Positions 1-13,480 of a stretch of DNA of 64,000 nt are shown piece after piece. Position numbers and translations under genes: made by a program. This DNA is from Trichoplusia ni (lineage: Eukaryota; Arthropoda; Insecta; Lepidoptera; Noctuidae), in contig NC_039482.1 of the NCBI RefSeq assembly GCF_003590095.1, positions 12,851,657 to 12,915,656 of the forward strand. Direction: 5' to 3'. Within the stretch, counting starts at the first letter, position 1, and the number at the start of each line of letters is the position of its first letter. Under the pieces are notes generated by a model. That model saw only the letters and a list, made by a program, of their open reading frames with translations. It was not told the origin of the DNA and ran no database searches.

Positions 1-119
1 CATTAATCGAGGGAGGTTTTAGGCTATATGTATATCATCACGCTGCGACCAATAGGAGCGAAGAAAAAGTCATTACTTATATCTTCTAACCACGCAGACG
101 AAGTCGCGGGCAACAGCTA
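1..119 (+). mobile_element. 3' part of a Helitron-type element (copy cut by window edge)
   Basis: This stretch is almost identical to positions 893-1011, the 3' half of the complete element at 737-1012. It contains the GC-rich terminal segment ACGAAGTCGCGGGC that is shared by every copy in the window. Here the element stops at CTA and runs straight into a hexamer microsatellite. The junction fits the lepidopteran Lep1/MINE-type Helitrons, which are known for sitting at microsatellites; the family name is from memory and was not searched. Confidence 0.7.
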
Positions 120-148
120 TCCTTATCCTTATCCTTATCCTTATCCTT
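119..148 (+). repeat. (ATCCTT)n microsatellite
   Basis: About five tandem copies of ATCCTT directly follow the 3' end of the Helitron-type fragment. Confidence 0.9.
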
Positions 149-157
149 ACATATTAT

Positions 158-500
158 AAAACAAAGTCCCCCGCCGCGTCTGTCTGTCTGTCTGTTCGCG
201 ATAAACTAGAAAAGTACTGAACGGATTTTTATGCGGTCTTCAACGATAGATAGAGCAATTCTTGAGGAAGGTTTTAGTGTATAATAAGTTTAGGTTTTGT
301 GTAAACTGACGATATTACAGCGATATTAGTTAAACATGTCGGATAAAATTAAGCCATTCGAGAGGTTTCATCGAGAACCCTGCCAAAACCTTTTGAGTTA
401 CAACAAAACAATGTATGGCGGGTTTGTACCTCTTTAATAGATCTACAAAAAAGTCCGCGGTGGTATATGTCTATCTTCCAAGGATAACCCACAATAACCA
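158..500 (+). repeat. Dispersed lepidopteran repeat fragment
   Basis: The segment begins with a (GTCT)n stretch followed by TTCGCGATAAACT and CTGAACGGATTTTTATGCGG. I recognise this combination as a dispersed repeat common in moth and butterfly genomes. No coding sequence survives in it. The right border is approximate. Confidence 0.5.
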
Positions 501-736
501 TTTTTATGTGTTTTCTTAATACAGTAAAATTATTGGTTACTTACGAACCTCTTTTTAACAATACAGTATTAATCCTTATCCAAATAAATAAGTTAGATAT
601 ATTATGCATGTAATATAGAACAAAATTGCCTTTTACACTACGCCAAAAATGTTAATAGGTAATGAGTTATCGTAATATTAAAATCTCCGCGCGAGAAATT
701 AAAAATCGATGAAACGTAGCGAAGATATCGTTGGCA

Positions 737-1012
737 TCTATATACTAATTGTACTATATATATACTAATTACTATGTATATACTATGTATGTATTATGTA
801 TATACTAATTGTTTGTTTGATTGTTTGTTTGAAAGCGCTAATCTCAGAAACTACTGGTTCAAATTGAAAAAATATTTTTGTGTTGAAGTTACCATTAATC
901 GAGGGAGGTTTTAGGCTATATGTATATCATCACGCTGCGACCAATAGGAGCGAAGAAAAAGTCATAACTTATATCTTCTAACCACGCAGACGAAGTCGCG
1001 GGCAACAGCTAG
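737..1012 (+). mobile_element. Complete non-autonomous Helitron-type element
   Basis: The element starts with TC, ends with CTAG, and is flanked by A (736) and T (1013), the Helitron hallmark of insertion between A and T without target duplication. It carries the core segment CTCAGAAACTACTGGTTC and the shared GC-rich 3' end with a short CGCG...CGCG inverted repeat. It has no reading frame, so it would depend on an outside Rep/helicase. Minus-strand relatives lie at 12,707 and 28,123, and a different subfamily with the same 3' end lies at 33,583. Confidence 0.75.
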
Positions 1013-2222
1013 TGTAAATTCTAAAGGTATATTCATATTATAGTTAGCTCCCCGCTGCGATAATTCAAGTCAGAAATGCCAAGTGGATAATCCAGTTACA
1101 GTACTGCCTTTTGTTACACAATATGCCATTCAATTATGTATTTGTGTATCATCAAATAAATGGGATTATAAACTTTTATGTAACCTGTTATCTACTGGAT
1201 CATACTTTGCATCATACCATTTGTGAGATGCAAAAAACGGACGTAAAAAGGCTTATTCCGGAGCAATCGAAGCGTTCTCTACCTACTAGTATAGATCTGT
1301 TGAAAACTAAACATTATCTGCTGGGTTGTCATTTAGCAGTCAAGTCTTCTTACCACCAACTAAAAGACTAACATGGCAGTCAAATAATGAAATATTAATG
1401 TCTCAGATCTCTTAGGGCTCGACAAAAGAGTCGATTTTATGAAACTTTTACGAGGAAAAGGTTTTTTTACAAGTTTAACGCTATAGGTGTTAAAATGTGG
1501 TATTTTAGTTAAGATGATTTTGACTTATTTCATTAAAACAAATTGTCGATACATGATGGCAATCGCCGACACTTTTACTTACAATATTTTACATATGAGT
1601 AATAAAAATAAACTATGATAGAATTAAAAAAAATAATAGGAAATCTAAAAGCAGTAAATATCTTGATTTCTTTATATTTAATTTATCCATTAACACTTTC
1701 TTTAATATTGTAAAAGTGCGGACATTAACTACCATAGAAAGTATTAAATAAATCGCCGATAATTCTCAATGTCAACATTAATATAATCAGCTTAATACAA
1801 CTGTCATCTGATAGCAATCTTACGTCGACAAGGCGGAACCGGGTCGATATCATTAGTCGATTATCGAGCACTTTCCATCATTTCTCGATTCGTGAGTCAT
1901 TATTAAAAATTGCTATACTTTTTAAGACAACATGTGATCGTGATTTGCACTTGAGAAAGTTGTTGTTGAACTATAATTTTAAGGTCAATGTTGTTAAATA
2001 AATACGTAATAATATGTTTTATGGCTTCTACAAACTTCCCTTGAACATTAGCAAATAAAACACACTTTTTTATCTTATCTAAAAACCTTGTGCGAACAAT
2101 CGATAATAATGTTCTTGTGTACGGTTGCATGCGTTTATGTGGCGTCTCCTATTCCAAGTACACGTTTTTGCGGAAACGATATAAAATCACGTGGACAAAG
2201 AAAACAAATAAAAATAAAACGC
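1013..2222. other. Intergenic, no supported feature
   Basis: AT-rich sequence. An 86-codon frame at 1,111-1,371 resembles nothing I know and has no splice or family support. Confidence 0.6.
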
Positions 2223-2227
2223 AAAAA
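2223..2227 (-). terminator. Pol III T-run terminator of tRNA-Lys
   Basis: On the minus strand a run of five T begins five bases after the tRNA 3' end, the usual RNA polymerase III stop signal. Confidence 0.8.
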
Positions 2228-2231
2228 GATG

Positions 2232-2304
2232 CGCCCAACGTGGGGCTCGAACCCACGACCCTGAGATTAAGAGTCTCATGCTCTACCGACTGAGCTAGCC
2301 GGGC
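2232..2304 (-). tRNA. tRNA-Lys (anticodon CUU)
   Basis: Read on the minus strand, 73 bases fold as a full cloverleaf. The acceptor stem is GCCCGGC/GTTGGGC with one G-T pair, followed by discriminator G. The D arm is GCTC...GAGC, the anticodon loop is CTCTTAA with CTT as the anticodon, and the T arm is GTGGG-TTCGAGC-CCCAC. Boxes A and B of the internal Pol III promoter are intact and no intron is present, so the gene looks functional. Confidence 0.96.
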
Positions 2305-5300
2305 TTATACGTGGTACGTGGAAATATCAAATCACTTTCCGTATACTATGATTTACTTTTGATTGTTATAATAGTGGAATGTCGGCGTGCCAGGCCTCCG
2401 CTTCGTTCGGACAGTGCGCACGCGCCGCTTTTTAAGTTCCTTATTTGAACCGGTCTCCCCGTGGGAGTTGCGAAAGCTATGTTCAAGGTTGATTGGAGCT
2501 TTCTTTATTTTAATATCTTTAAGAATGTACAACCCGTGTCTGTTGTTTATACATAATGCATTAACAGTCGACGCCTGAAAAGAATAAATTACTGCACGTA
2601 CATTTGTAAACAATGTATCATCCTAGACCTTGTGTGTACCCGATTAATCGCTTCCTATCCGAATAAGGCTATTGATTTTACCTTATCAACGAAAACTTTA
2701 CCTTGCCTGATTTGCTAACCTTTGTTTCTTCATAACGCTTACATTTCCTCAAAGGTTAGGCAGAGGCGTCAGATTCATTACAGATACTAAATCAGCGTTA
2801 TTACGTAATAAGTGTAATAAGTAATCAAGTAATAAAACACTAATGTATAATTAGAGCATTTCGTTACTTAGCAATTTTATGCACTAACACAAAGAAACAT
2901 AAATATTGAAGCAATAATTGAAATCAAATCAAACCCACAACCGTTTTAAAACAGCCGTTCTTATAACCACGTGACGTATGACGTATTGGCAGTGACCGTG
3001 ACCGATGATGACTCAAGACATCGTGTATGTTCTTGCATTTTGAAATAACAAAAAATCGACCTTATTCCGTTGAGATACCGGCGATAAGAAAATCATATAT
3101 TTACATCAATTTTTAATATCAAAAACGAATCTTACCTTGAGCTACGAAGACACTAACAGTTTCTTGCATGGTCGTGGAAGTAATAAATTTTATTAACTAA
3201 AATAGACCTTATTACTTTGAGATATGATTGATAAGAACGCTGCTGAATGTTCGTCCATATGTGATGAAAGTGTCCTCTGACGCTTGAAGAAACTTCCTAT
3301 TGCCAATAAATGATAATTTATTATGAAGGTGTGTTTAAAAAAAGCCGTGATAAATTACTTTCAAACCAAGGTGTTTCCTGCTGGTGATAATATATGGCGA
3401 ATGCTCTTTTATAGAAATTATCGTTTATAATCACTTTCAACGGCCTGCCAATATGTCTTTTTAAAAAGCATTTTTTTCTAACCTTTTAATAAAGGACAGT
3501 TTTATGTTTTTTTTTAGGACAGGTTTTTAGTTTAGGACAGCAAAAACTGTTGGACAAATAGTATTTCGGGTTTCAATTTCGAAAGTTAATCTTCCTTATT
3601 ACTAACTAACAAATACCACCATAATATTCATAAGTTTGGTAAGTATTAAACCTCAAGTTTTAAATTATCTTGAAATATGAACGAAACTCACAGGTACACT
3701 TAAAGGGAAAGTTCTATTGAGGTACCTACTGTACCTCAATAGAAAATTTGGGAAACATTCAAACAAAGACTTCGTGTATTATTTAATCGTAATGACTCAA
3801 TCGCGTGTACTTTGACACGTTTGGAAGATTAACACGAATTACGTATAGCAATTAGTTTTTGTCAATTGTTGGCTATTGTTATGTAATGAGCTTATTATTG
3901 TTAAGGAAGCAAAAAGGTTTATTGTAATACTATTTTTGAATATGGCAATAGAATTAGGGGTTAAGGAGATGATCTGTAATCTGTCAACAAAGAATTGGAA
4001 AGAGAGTTCCATGCTTTGCAGCAAGTCATTCTTGAAAAAAATACAGTATTGTCCGAAAGGGTTAACACGGATAGCAAAAGGGCAAATTAAGAAACATTGG
4101 GTTTTAGTCAGTGACAGTCCATTGCGCTCAACCCAAAGCGGGAGGAGGCATTCGATGATTTCCCATCCGAAATAAATAAAAAACAAAGATCCTTCAAAAA
4201 CAATGTTACCTATAACCGAAATCTGTTTATAAGATAACTTAACGAAATCTAGAGCTCTTCTGTATGCAGTACAAAGATACCTTACATTTTTTAATTGTAT
4301 TTCAGTAATTGCTAAAAGAATGAACATCGGGTATCAGAGACGAACCTTACCCAGTGTTAAGTAAGGTTACAATTGATTCAACTGACTTATAAGAGTCAAT
4401 ATGTTATAGCTAGCTAGAACTTCCAAGCTGTAACCATTACCAAAGTATTGGGCAAGGGAATCGGAGAGTAACTCCGTGCCCACATAAAAGAAACGGTGAA
4501 AGTTAACTAATAATTAAGTCGGTCAGTGAAAACAATGCGATTGATCCGATGTCACGAGTTCACGACATTGAAGCGGGGCTTAAACACTTTGAACTGTCGT
4601 TAATGTTATTATTAATGCGTTTTAACTCGACGTCCGAAGGTAATACTTAGTTGACACCAATTTCATTTTATGAGTTGGTTATTGATGTTAATAATGATGA
4701 AGAAATTGACTGTCATTATTGAAGTTACAGTTTTTGTATTGTTTGCAGTAGAATTTGTGAAGTGATGCTTTTTTGCTGTTAGAACAAAAGGTAGTGAATG
4801 AACACCAACACTAGCTACTGGCTTGCTAGACGCAGTTTTAAATATTGAAGAAAATTTTAACGTTGAAATCTTTAAACAACTGTTTGCTTTATAAGGCCAT
4901 CGTTCAGTAAAAGTATTACAATACAAGCGAACACATCAAACCAAATCAAATCCATACATTTTCTTCGATTGGAAAGTTGTAACATAATTTACTGTTATCT
5001 AAAATCCAAATTATCTGTTCCCACTTTCTACGCAACCTACTTATGTCGGGCCTGCATCATTTTACACAATAGCATCATAACATAGCAATTGACGGCGCTT
5101 GCGCATCTCGCTTACCGCCAAATGCCAATTAAGCTCGTTTAGAGATATGTCCGGTCGGAACCAAATTATTATGTTCAAATGTTTTGTTGCTGGTATTATC
5201 TTTCGTTTATTTTCGTCTTTTTTGACTAAGCGTTGTTAAAAGTAATGTTCTTGTTTCATATTCTTATCGCACTCATAGAGATGAAGTAAGAATGTTTCAA

Positions 5301-8300
5301 TATTGTCCCTTCATGATGATATGCATTTTTATATCATTTTGATTATTGTTCATACTACGTCAACTTATTTCTTTAATCCATTTCGTTTTCAATGACTTTG
5401 TCAAAATACCGTTCATTATATCGTCAATATATCCCACTGCGGGACATGCCTCCGTCTTTTTATATCACAAATAAAGTTCTCTAACTCTTAGTTTCCACCT
5501 AACTTTACATGCCGTCATACAATCTTTTCGTTACTTACATATGACGTCACACTTACATATCAGGAGTTATGGACCGTTTGATGACGTCAGTCGGGTGTAT
5601 TGTTTCAAACTAGTTCACCTTGGATGTAGGACTCCACTGCCTGGCCCTTTTAATTTGTGCTTTACTAGTTCGGAATCATTTTATTGTTTCTTTGTAAGTA
5701 TGAGGTGAATGATATTAGAGCGTATGTGTCTAGCTAAAATGATTTGACGGTTGATATGTTACGTGGCGTTTGTAAAATAGACTTAAGTATATTTTGTTTC
5801 CGGCTCACGATTGTCAAGTCAGAAACGAGAGATAAGAGGGCTGGAGGTGGTACACATCTTTGGTGGCACTATATTCGACTGTAGCACCCGAGGTCCTCCC
5901 TATTTTTTCTACAAGTCCCCATCGAGTGAATGGAGTCGCGTGACAGATAGCATGAACTTATGAATAAGGTTAATTTATTGATTAACTTAATTAATTAATG
6001 ATTCATACGGTACTATCGAAACAATATCAACAATCATTCGAATATTTTCTCTTAATCTTGTAACACCGATATCATTAACCAGTATAACATAAAGAAAACA
6101 GAAATAACTGTGCTAAATACATGAAACGAAGACTCGGTCAAATAAACTCAAACAATTAAAAACAAGCATAAAAGAAGCATTTACAGAAACTAGTTCTTTT
6201 TTAACTGCAAACAGTAATATAAAAAAATAAAAAAATAATAAAAATGTTTTATTGATAATGATAGTAATTACAACTTGTTTGTGATATAACCGTAAAAACA
6301 GTTTTACTTGTTATTATACAAACATGATATTTAAAGTTTAACCCAAATGACCTGGTCTAAAAACAAAAGAACACATGTCTATAATTTAGCCAAAAATTCA
6401 CAACACTTATGCAAATAATAGTCTATTATGACGTGTATTAAAGAGAAAACTAGCATATGACGTTTTATGAACATAAATATTTATTTTATTTTGCGTTTAT
6501 TGACATTCATAGCTTTGTGGTTTTCAAATAAAATTTATTGGAATTGATCTGTTGTGGTTTCATCTGGGTTTGTGGTGGAATATTGTTCTCGTCTGCCTGA
6601 ACCTTGTCATTCTTGTGAAGTTGGTGTTCAGGTTTGAGCGGTCCTGATAGGTCTTATTACTGATCATGAGCGATGAAGGCGTCACTCTTTACTTCTGCTT
6701 TTCGTGTGGTGTTTCTACAACCTAGTGTCATAGTAAGCAAATCAGCCCGAAAGCATCTCCCGTTACGTACCCTTGAAAATTTCTCTAGTGAGCTGATTAC
6801 CTCTCTCGCATACGCCTGTACCATTTGCTAATGTTTATTTACGACCTGGGCATATACACTCTGGAATAACAATAAATGATTAAGGTTTAAGCATATTCTC
6901 ATCACATCACTGCTTTGCATATCTACAGCTTCAAGATAAATTTATGTAGTAAGCTGTAAAATATTCTAATACTTAATTATATCTGTTTTCACTTGTTTAT
7001 TATCCTGTACACTTAAATATGATGTTTTACGAATGGAAAGTTCCAGAAAATTTGTTTACAGGTCCAACCTCTATAAGCGCGTGCCGTTTCTATTTTTTAT
7101 AAGTTTTATTACCGAAAAAAAAATGTTATTTTTACAGAAAATATGACAAACTGGTCTCTAAATTGTATATTTTGGAGAAACTGATTGAATAAACGTGAAT
7201 TCTTAATTGAAAGTTTGGGGTTCGAAGTGACGATGTCTTAATGTTTAGGTAAATGACTAAAAGTTACTTCTCTTGCAAAGGAAACAGTACACTGACCTGG
7301 TTATTTACTGGTCTGCATACAATTAGCATTTCAAGATAAGGATATCTTACTTTCTTGGAAAATACTCATTGTTAACATCAAGGAAAATCTTAAATAATGC
7401 AAAACTTGGAAACCTTCCGTTACAGTGTTGTGATTCTCGGAAATTTTAAATTTAAACCCAAAGAAAATGCAGATGGGGTTATTAATAAGAAAAGCGAAAT
7501 AGATCTAATTACTGATGATTGTAAAATGCAAGCCAAAATAATTATCATTGGCAATGTCTACACTATTGTTACTGACATAATCTTAGAGGCCATGGGATGT
7601 ACTGAATTAATTTTAGACCTATCCATAAAACTCTACTTTATGTATTAACCTAGAAAATATTTCTGAACGGAGTGTGGACTGGTCAGCTGGTACGAAATAT
7701 AAGTACAATTGCGTTGTAAAGGGATACGGACAAGTAACCACAAGATATCCTTGAAACCTAGTTAAAGTAAACGATTGACACATCGATAATAAGGGGGAAG
7801 TCAGACATGCGTCATAGTAAAGTTGTGAGTCGCGTATATCTGCTGATTACTTTCGGTTTTATTAAAAACTTTTGTCGGTTTATAAGAAGTTTTTCGTCAC
7901 CGTATAAATAAAAACAGGAGCTTTTTTATAAACATTTAGATTAATTAGACAAAACTACTGGTTCGCAAACTTTTTCATATTATGGTTGTAATACGTGCAT
8001 TCCACGCGATTAGATAATCGAGCATTCACTGAACACATTGCTTTTTAAGTTTTTGGAGCCCTCACCATTTACTTGTAATGTACCATTTGCATGATTGATA
8101 CATTACTAAAAAATGCTTTCGGAAAGGATCTAGTAATCTGTACTACGATTGTCACATGACAGAAATTATGCGATTCATAACTCAAAGCTTACGCTCGTCT
8201 GACTTCACCCTAAAGGACAAGATATAATGACGAACGCGGATACATTATCCGATTTCACTGCTAAACTACCCGAGAAATAAGTTAACGACACAAATAATAA

Positions 8301-8579
8301 ACTGATTTTATTAAACCAGACAATTTTATGCCTGTTTTAACACTGAGTGTTTTACATTAAGTAAAACTCGGTATCGAATTTCGCAATTAAGTACGTATCA
8401 TAATCATTATGACTCATATAAATTGGATTGGTAATGTCAGAAAATGTATCGGACCTTCAAAACTTTCGTTCGTTTTGTATTTTTGGGTTGTCACTGCCGG
8501 GTACTTGGTTTTGTTGAGTCGTAGTCTTAAAAATCTGATCATATTGGTTAATAATCGTAAAAAACAGTTACAGTCGCGG
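2305..8579. other. Gene-poor intergenic region
   Basis: I see no supported gene. Around 5,443-5,475 a short stretch (CCCACTGCGGGACATGCCTCC) resembles, in reverse, the RTE-like LINE tail seen at 23,373. A perfect foldback lies at 3,712-3,744. Overlapping frames on both strands at 3,839-4,327 match nothing I recognise. Confidence 0.6.
3712..3744. repeat. Perfect foldback, 14-bp arms and 5-nt loop
   Basis: TTCTATTGAGGTAC at 3,712-3,725 is exactly complementary to 3,731-3,744, with loop CTACT. There are no terminal features of a transposon. Confidence 0.85.
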
Positions 8580-8690
8580 ATCGAGTATAGCTGAGGATAG
8601 CACAGGACCGTAGAAGATGGCACGAAAGAGAAGGCGTATGGCTAGCTGTGGGTGGAGAAGGGCTTGGATAATGATGATGATGATGAATAG
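8580..8690 (+). repeat. 3' tail of an RTE-like LINE, ends in (ATG)n
   Basis: CACAGGACCGTAGAAGATGG is followed by a decayed reverse-transcriptase C-terminus and then by a run of TGA/ATG triplets at 8,669-8,686. The same block, better preserved, is at 23,373-23,480. The family assignment rests on the ATG-repeat tail and on memory of lepidopteran repeats. Confidence 0.55.
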
Positions 8691-11600
8691 TAAACAAAAG
8701 TAATAAGACAATTATACAGGTTATCTTTTATATTGGAAAAGAAGGCATGTTTAAGCACTAACGCTGAAAAAACCTTACTTAAAATGACAACTCACATGAA
8801 TAAACAAAATCTTTCCCATTCACGAGAGATTAAATCAACGCTATCGTTTTTAAAATTACCACTTATCGACTGGCTAAGGTAGCTAAAATTGCCAAGCCTA
8901 TTTCACCTGTAAATGATCACAAAAGTCACCAGCACAACCTTAACGGCGACAAGAGACGTGACCATTCAGAACGCAAAATGTACAACGTATTTTTAGGTGA
9001 TAACCCTTTTTCTTCAAATCGCGGTCACTGATCCAACTGTACCGTGGGACTTGCATTTTTACACACTTAATTAATGCTATAACACTTATATTAACGACTT
9101 TACGTCAAAATCAGCCGTAACGCACGCGTTATCATATATTGTTATTCAAAATTATACCTTAACTAATTCTAATAAGGTTGATATATGCACACATTTTAAT
9201 GCCATAGGTTTATGCTTATGATGGTCTTAAGTACTAAAAATGAGGTTGTATATTAATCTCATTAAAAACATATCCCTATAGACCCGTTACTCGATATGAC
9301 ACTGTTTAAAACTAGCGCCAGACGCGGAACTGTATTTTATATGAGGTTTATGAAAAACTAGACTAGCTCGCCCAGTTTGTAACCTAGATTTAGGTCTTAA
9401 ACATACATAGACAAAGGTGGAATGTTGTGGTCTTGTAGCTGGATTTAAACAGTTTTTGTTGAGGATTACTTTTCCTTTGCGTTTTCCGTTCTATTTTAAT
9501 TTAGTCAGCCATCTTGCTTTCATAAACACAAGAATCTTATATTTTGAAGTGGTGGTATTCTTCCTGGTTCGTCTCGTATATCTAACTAGATCATTACCTA
9601 CATTCAACAATTTTCCTAATTACGTCTTACCATAATTATATCCGCGACTCTACATAGCAAAGCTTTTTCAACCGTCGCTAATCATATTCAAGACCTCACC
9701 GATAAAACTTAACACCAGTTTGCCTACATAGAAAACCTTTATAAATGTAGGTAAGTAAGTAAATGGGTAGATAATACTATAACCCGTTTCTACCGCGTTC
9801 TAATAAATTCTTTGGATATAAAATACCAGACAATGGATCGTCATTCTTCGGCAACTTTCGATTTCCCGAAGTTTCACGTATTCGATGCGCGGGCGCATGT
9901 TTGAGTTACTTTTTAGAATGTTACTATTGTGTTATGTTTCTTGATTAAGATGCCGTTAGGCTTTTAATTCTGTGCGTGACTTGAGAATTACGTTAAAGGA
10001 AATACTTATAATTCGCTGTAATTTATTCAAGGATTTTCACTTTCTTGTGGACTTTTGTAAATTGCTTTATTATAGGCAACTGCTTAAATATAATTTTATT
10101 TACTTATTCGTTCCATATGTCACACGTTTGTTTTCTAGCACGTAGCTAAAATCTAAAACAAAATCGTCTGAATTCCGATACTATTAATACGTAGCAATCA
10201 TAAATTCTTCATTCTGTCTACTCGTATCCTGTCTAGTTATCTATAAGTGAGTCACATGAAACCAGTGACCTTCTAAGGACTGATATGGCATAATACTGTT
10301 AAGTTCGACCACCTCTTACTGGGACACATTCTTTCCCATGACTTGACGCGTAAATTAAAACTATTCGATACTGCGCATATCCGATTGTTTGGAGTTAACT
10401 GTCGTATAGATCCAATGGCGATAACTGTTAAATATACATCCAGATCAGTTCGAGAGATCAAAATAAAATAATACAGCGAAAAGCAAGAAATTATTTTTGG
10501 CAATAACCGATAATATTTTCTGGGATGCTAGGGGATTATTTGGCTAGTAGAGGTGCGAAGAAAGTGTGCTCTGCTTTGCTCTATAATAAAACTGCACGTA
10601 ACTGTCCCATCGCCTAACGAAGAAAGGCCTTTCGCATATAGAGCAAGATTTAGTCCAATTTTGTCATTAAAAATATTTATATTTCATCAATATTTATTCA
10701 TTCAGACACCTAATTTTCGTTAACAGTATTCAAAGAGGTTTTATATTTTTTCTGCCACTTTGCTCTAGTCTCCTCGTGCCTCCTTCAACAAGTTACTTAA
10801 TGCAAATAGTTTAAGTATAAGTGTAGGGAGCTCCATCATTTTAATAGCCATATCTAAGTTACGTGATTAAAACTAATATATCATTAAGCATATCCTGGTT
10901 TGCTACACAGTACAATCACGTTTTGTTTCAAAGTGTCGATCGAGTAAGTTATCGCGAGTCAACGACCGTGACTTCCGATGGAGATTCAAGGCGAATGTAA
11001 CATACTTCATTAGGCTAGCCATTCATTTATATTATAATTAGATATAGCCAATTAATATTGGCGTGAAATTAATGTGAAATGGCCTTGAGCGAGAGATTTT
11101 CTTGTTTTTGTTGATATAAATTTAGATTTCTAGTCAGTTTGGCTGCTGGTTCGTGGGAAAACATGGATATGTTTGAATTTTTTAGCAAATAACTGTTACC
11201 CGTAAGAATGAATTATTACAAATAAGTATATTATTGTGATTTGTGGCACAATTTCAAGGGTGATAAAACTTTGCATCACTTCTCACATTACATCTTGATT
11301 TACCTGGTGTCGTAGTAATACAGTCATATTTTCTAAGTAAGTGCTACGGGAAACAGTTAGGTATTTACTGTAGTTATTATTTTAAATTGCATTATATCTT
11401 AAGAAGTCACCTTAAGAACAAAGGCTTTTTTTAACGACTCTTATACCAACCTATTAAAAGTAAAGTACTTACCACAAAAAGCAAAGAACTTAGTACACAC
11501 TGTAGTGTGTCTCATCAATCAAATCAGTTTTTTTACCTCAGTTCGCTTACTAACCTGCTTACACCCCTTATCTCGTGATATTAGTGCGTTATCGATAGTT

Positions 11601-12706
11601 TGTAAACACTTGGTAGTTATCAAAGCAATACCTAACTGTTGTATAGTGGCACGTGTGTAAACTATTATTGATCTTGTTTACAAAGTAACCAACAACCTTA
11701 TACTTGATAACACCTTATGACAAAGCGATAAGGTTTAAATTTGGGCGTCAATAACTATGTGTAACGTTCGATAGTAAAGTCGGCAACAAAAGTTGGATAA
11801 CAATCTAATTTACAAAGTGCGGGTTTATTTCAGTGACACGCATGAATTAGTGTTTGTATATTTTGTGTCAAGCTCAGCTCATTGAAATTAATTGTGCGCA
11901 GTTGTTTTGAAAATATGATTGTGGTAACCGACTTCTGTTGCTGACCGTACTATCTGTTCAAATATTATCAATGTTGTATTTCAACATGCTTTACAAGTGT
12001 AATAAATCCTTTTGTTTTTTTATTTGTTGTGTTACCGATGACGTTTTACTAAGGACGCTTATGTTTTGTCTGAAGTAAAATTACGTTTTGCTTTGTTACG
12101 GTGTAGTAATGGTAATGCACAAAAGACAAGTATAAAGGGCTTTTTGTAATCATTGTGCAGTTATACTAATAATAGATAAAACCGTATGTTTTGTAGGAGT
12201 AGTATCTGTGGTAGTATCTACTGAAAATCTAAGTGTGTGATCAAAGCGTGATCACGCAAATGCTTGTCTTACGCGGGGATTGAACTGCATATCGCGCTCA
12301 GTGGGTTTGGCGTGGTGACCTTTACCTATCAACTTAAAATAAAAATATTTTGATGTAAGACAACTTGCCAGTATCCAATCCAAATTGAAGAATATAAATT
12401 ATTTCCTTAGTGCAAGGAAATTTAGTATTCTGAAGTACTACACATGAATTCCGCGAACCAATTCTACTATGATACACGACTAGAATCTAGAATAAATCTA
12501 AATTTAAGATTTATGCAGTAATTAAGCATAACACCGCTAACTTTGATATCCTCAGTATTTCCTGTTAAACCCTTGGGTCGGCATAGCTGTACTAGAGTTA
12601 ACGAGCCATTTCCTACGGTTACCGTGATTGCACTAACTGCAGAAGCTAATATATTTCTGTGAACGTGTCACTGGTATATAAAATTTAATGTTAAATATAT
12701 CATATA
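8691..12706. other. Intergenic, no supported gene
   Basis: AT-rich sequence. A 12-bp perfect palindrome GCGTGATCACGC lies at 12,246-12,257. Positions 12,270-12,325 (GGGGATTGAACTGCATATCG...) recall a tRNA-related SINE B box in reverse, but weakly. Confidence 0.5.
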
Positions 12707-12957
12707 CTAGCTGTTGCCCGCGACTTCGTCCACGTGGTTAGAATTTTCCCCGTTTTTTTCCACATTTTCCATTGTATCTTCAGTCCTATTAGTCGCTGCG
12801 TGATGTTATATAGCCTATATAGCCTTCCTTGATAAATGGTCTATTCAACACAAAAATATTTTTTCAATTCGAACCAGTAGTTCCTGAGATTAGCGCGTTC
12901 AAACAAACAAAGAAACTCCAACTCCAACTTCAGCTTTATATATTAGTCTATCCTAGA
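12707..12957 (-). mobile_element. Non-autonomous Helitron-type element, minus orientation
   Basis: On the minus strand the element ends in CTAG, preceded by the shared segment CGCGGGCAACAG and followed by T. It includes the core segment GAACCAGTAGTTCCTGAGAT (plus-strand reading). Its 5' TC end is less certain because it runs into a GATA-type microsatellite (TAGATAGATAGA), so the right border is approximate. Confidence 0.7.
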
Positions 12958-13261
12958 TAGATAGATATATAGATGAACGAATTTGGTTTTCGAAGATCTG
13001 AGAATCCTTCCTTTTTGGTTGTCGGTTGTAACCTACCTATTGCTAAACATTGTTATGTGATATTTTTGTTTTGGAACCTTGGACCTACATCGGACGTGGC
13101 AATTTAAAAGCTTGCATTTTTTTACGTTCCCATCAACTCGTCAATGAAGTAATGCCTATTCAGTGATAGTAATTAGATACTTGGGAGTCGTTTTATGCTC
13201 ATGAATGACAAACGCATTAATAAATCCTTTTATAGGTATATGAATAGATTTAATGTATATG

Positions 13262-13480
13262 TAAACTAAAAGGGACTATCCTACTCATATTATAAACGCG
13301 AAAGTTTTAATGTATGGATGTTTGTTCCTCTTTCACGCAATAACCACTAACGGATTTAGACGAACTTTTTAACCAGGAGAGTTTCTAAGCAGGATTAGCA
13401 CACAGGGTAGATTTTCCCGATTTTATTTTATCAGCAGTGAGACAGCATGGACTTAAAATAATGACATCTAATCTATTTAT
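13262..13480 (+). repeat. Dispersed lepidopteran repeat (ATTATAAACGCGAAAGTTTT type)
   Basis: The left end, with ATATTATAAACGCGAAAGTT and then GGATGTTTGTTCCTCTTTCACGC and a TTCCCGATTTT segment, belongs to a family I know from many lepidopteran genomes. A reverse-orientation relative is at 28,975-29,145. No open frame is present. Confidence 0.55.

Noticed and set aside
1111..1371. 86-codon frame on the plus strand
   Set aside because: No recognisable domain, no flanking splice signals; length is within chance for this composition.
3839..4327. 162-codon minus-strand frame, hydrophobic, overlapping a 99-codon plus-strand frame
   Set aside because: Considered as a gustatory-receptor fragment, but no receptor motif is visible, hydrophobicity follows from AT-rich composition, and no splice context supports it.
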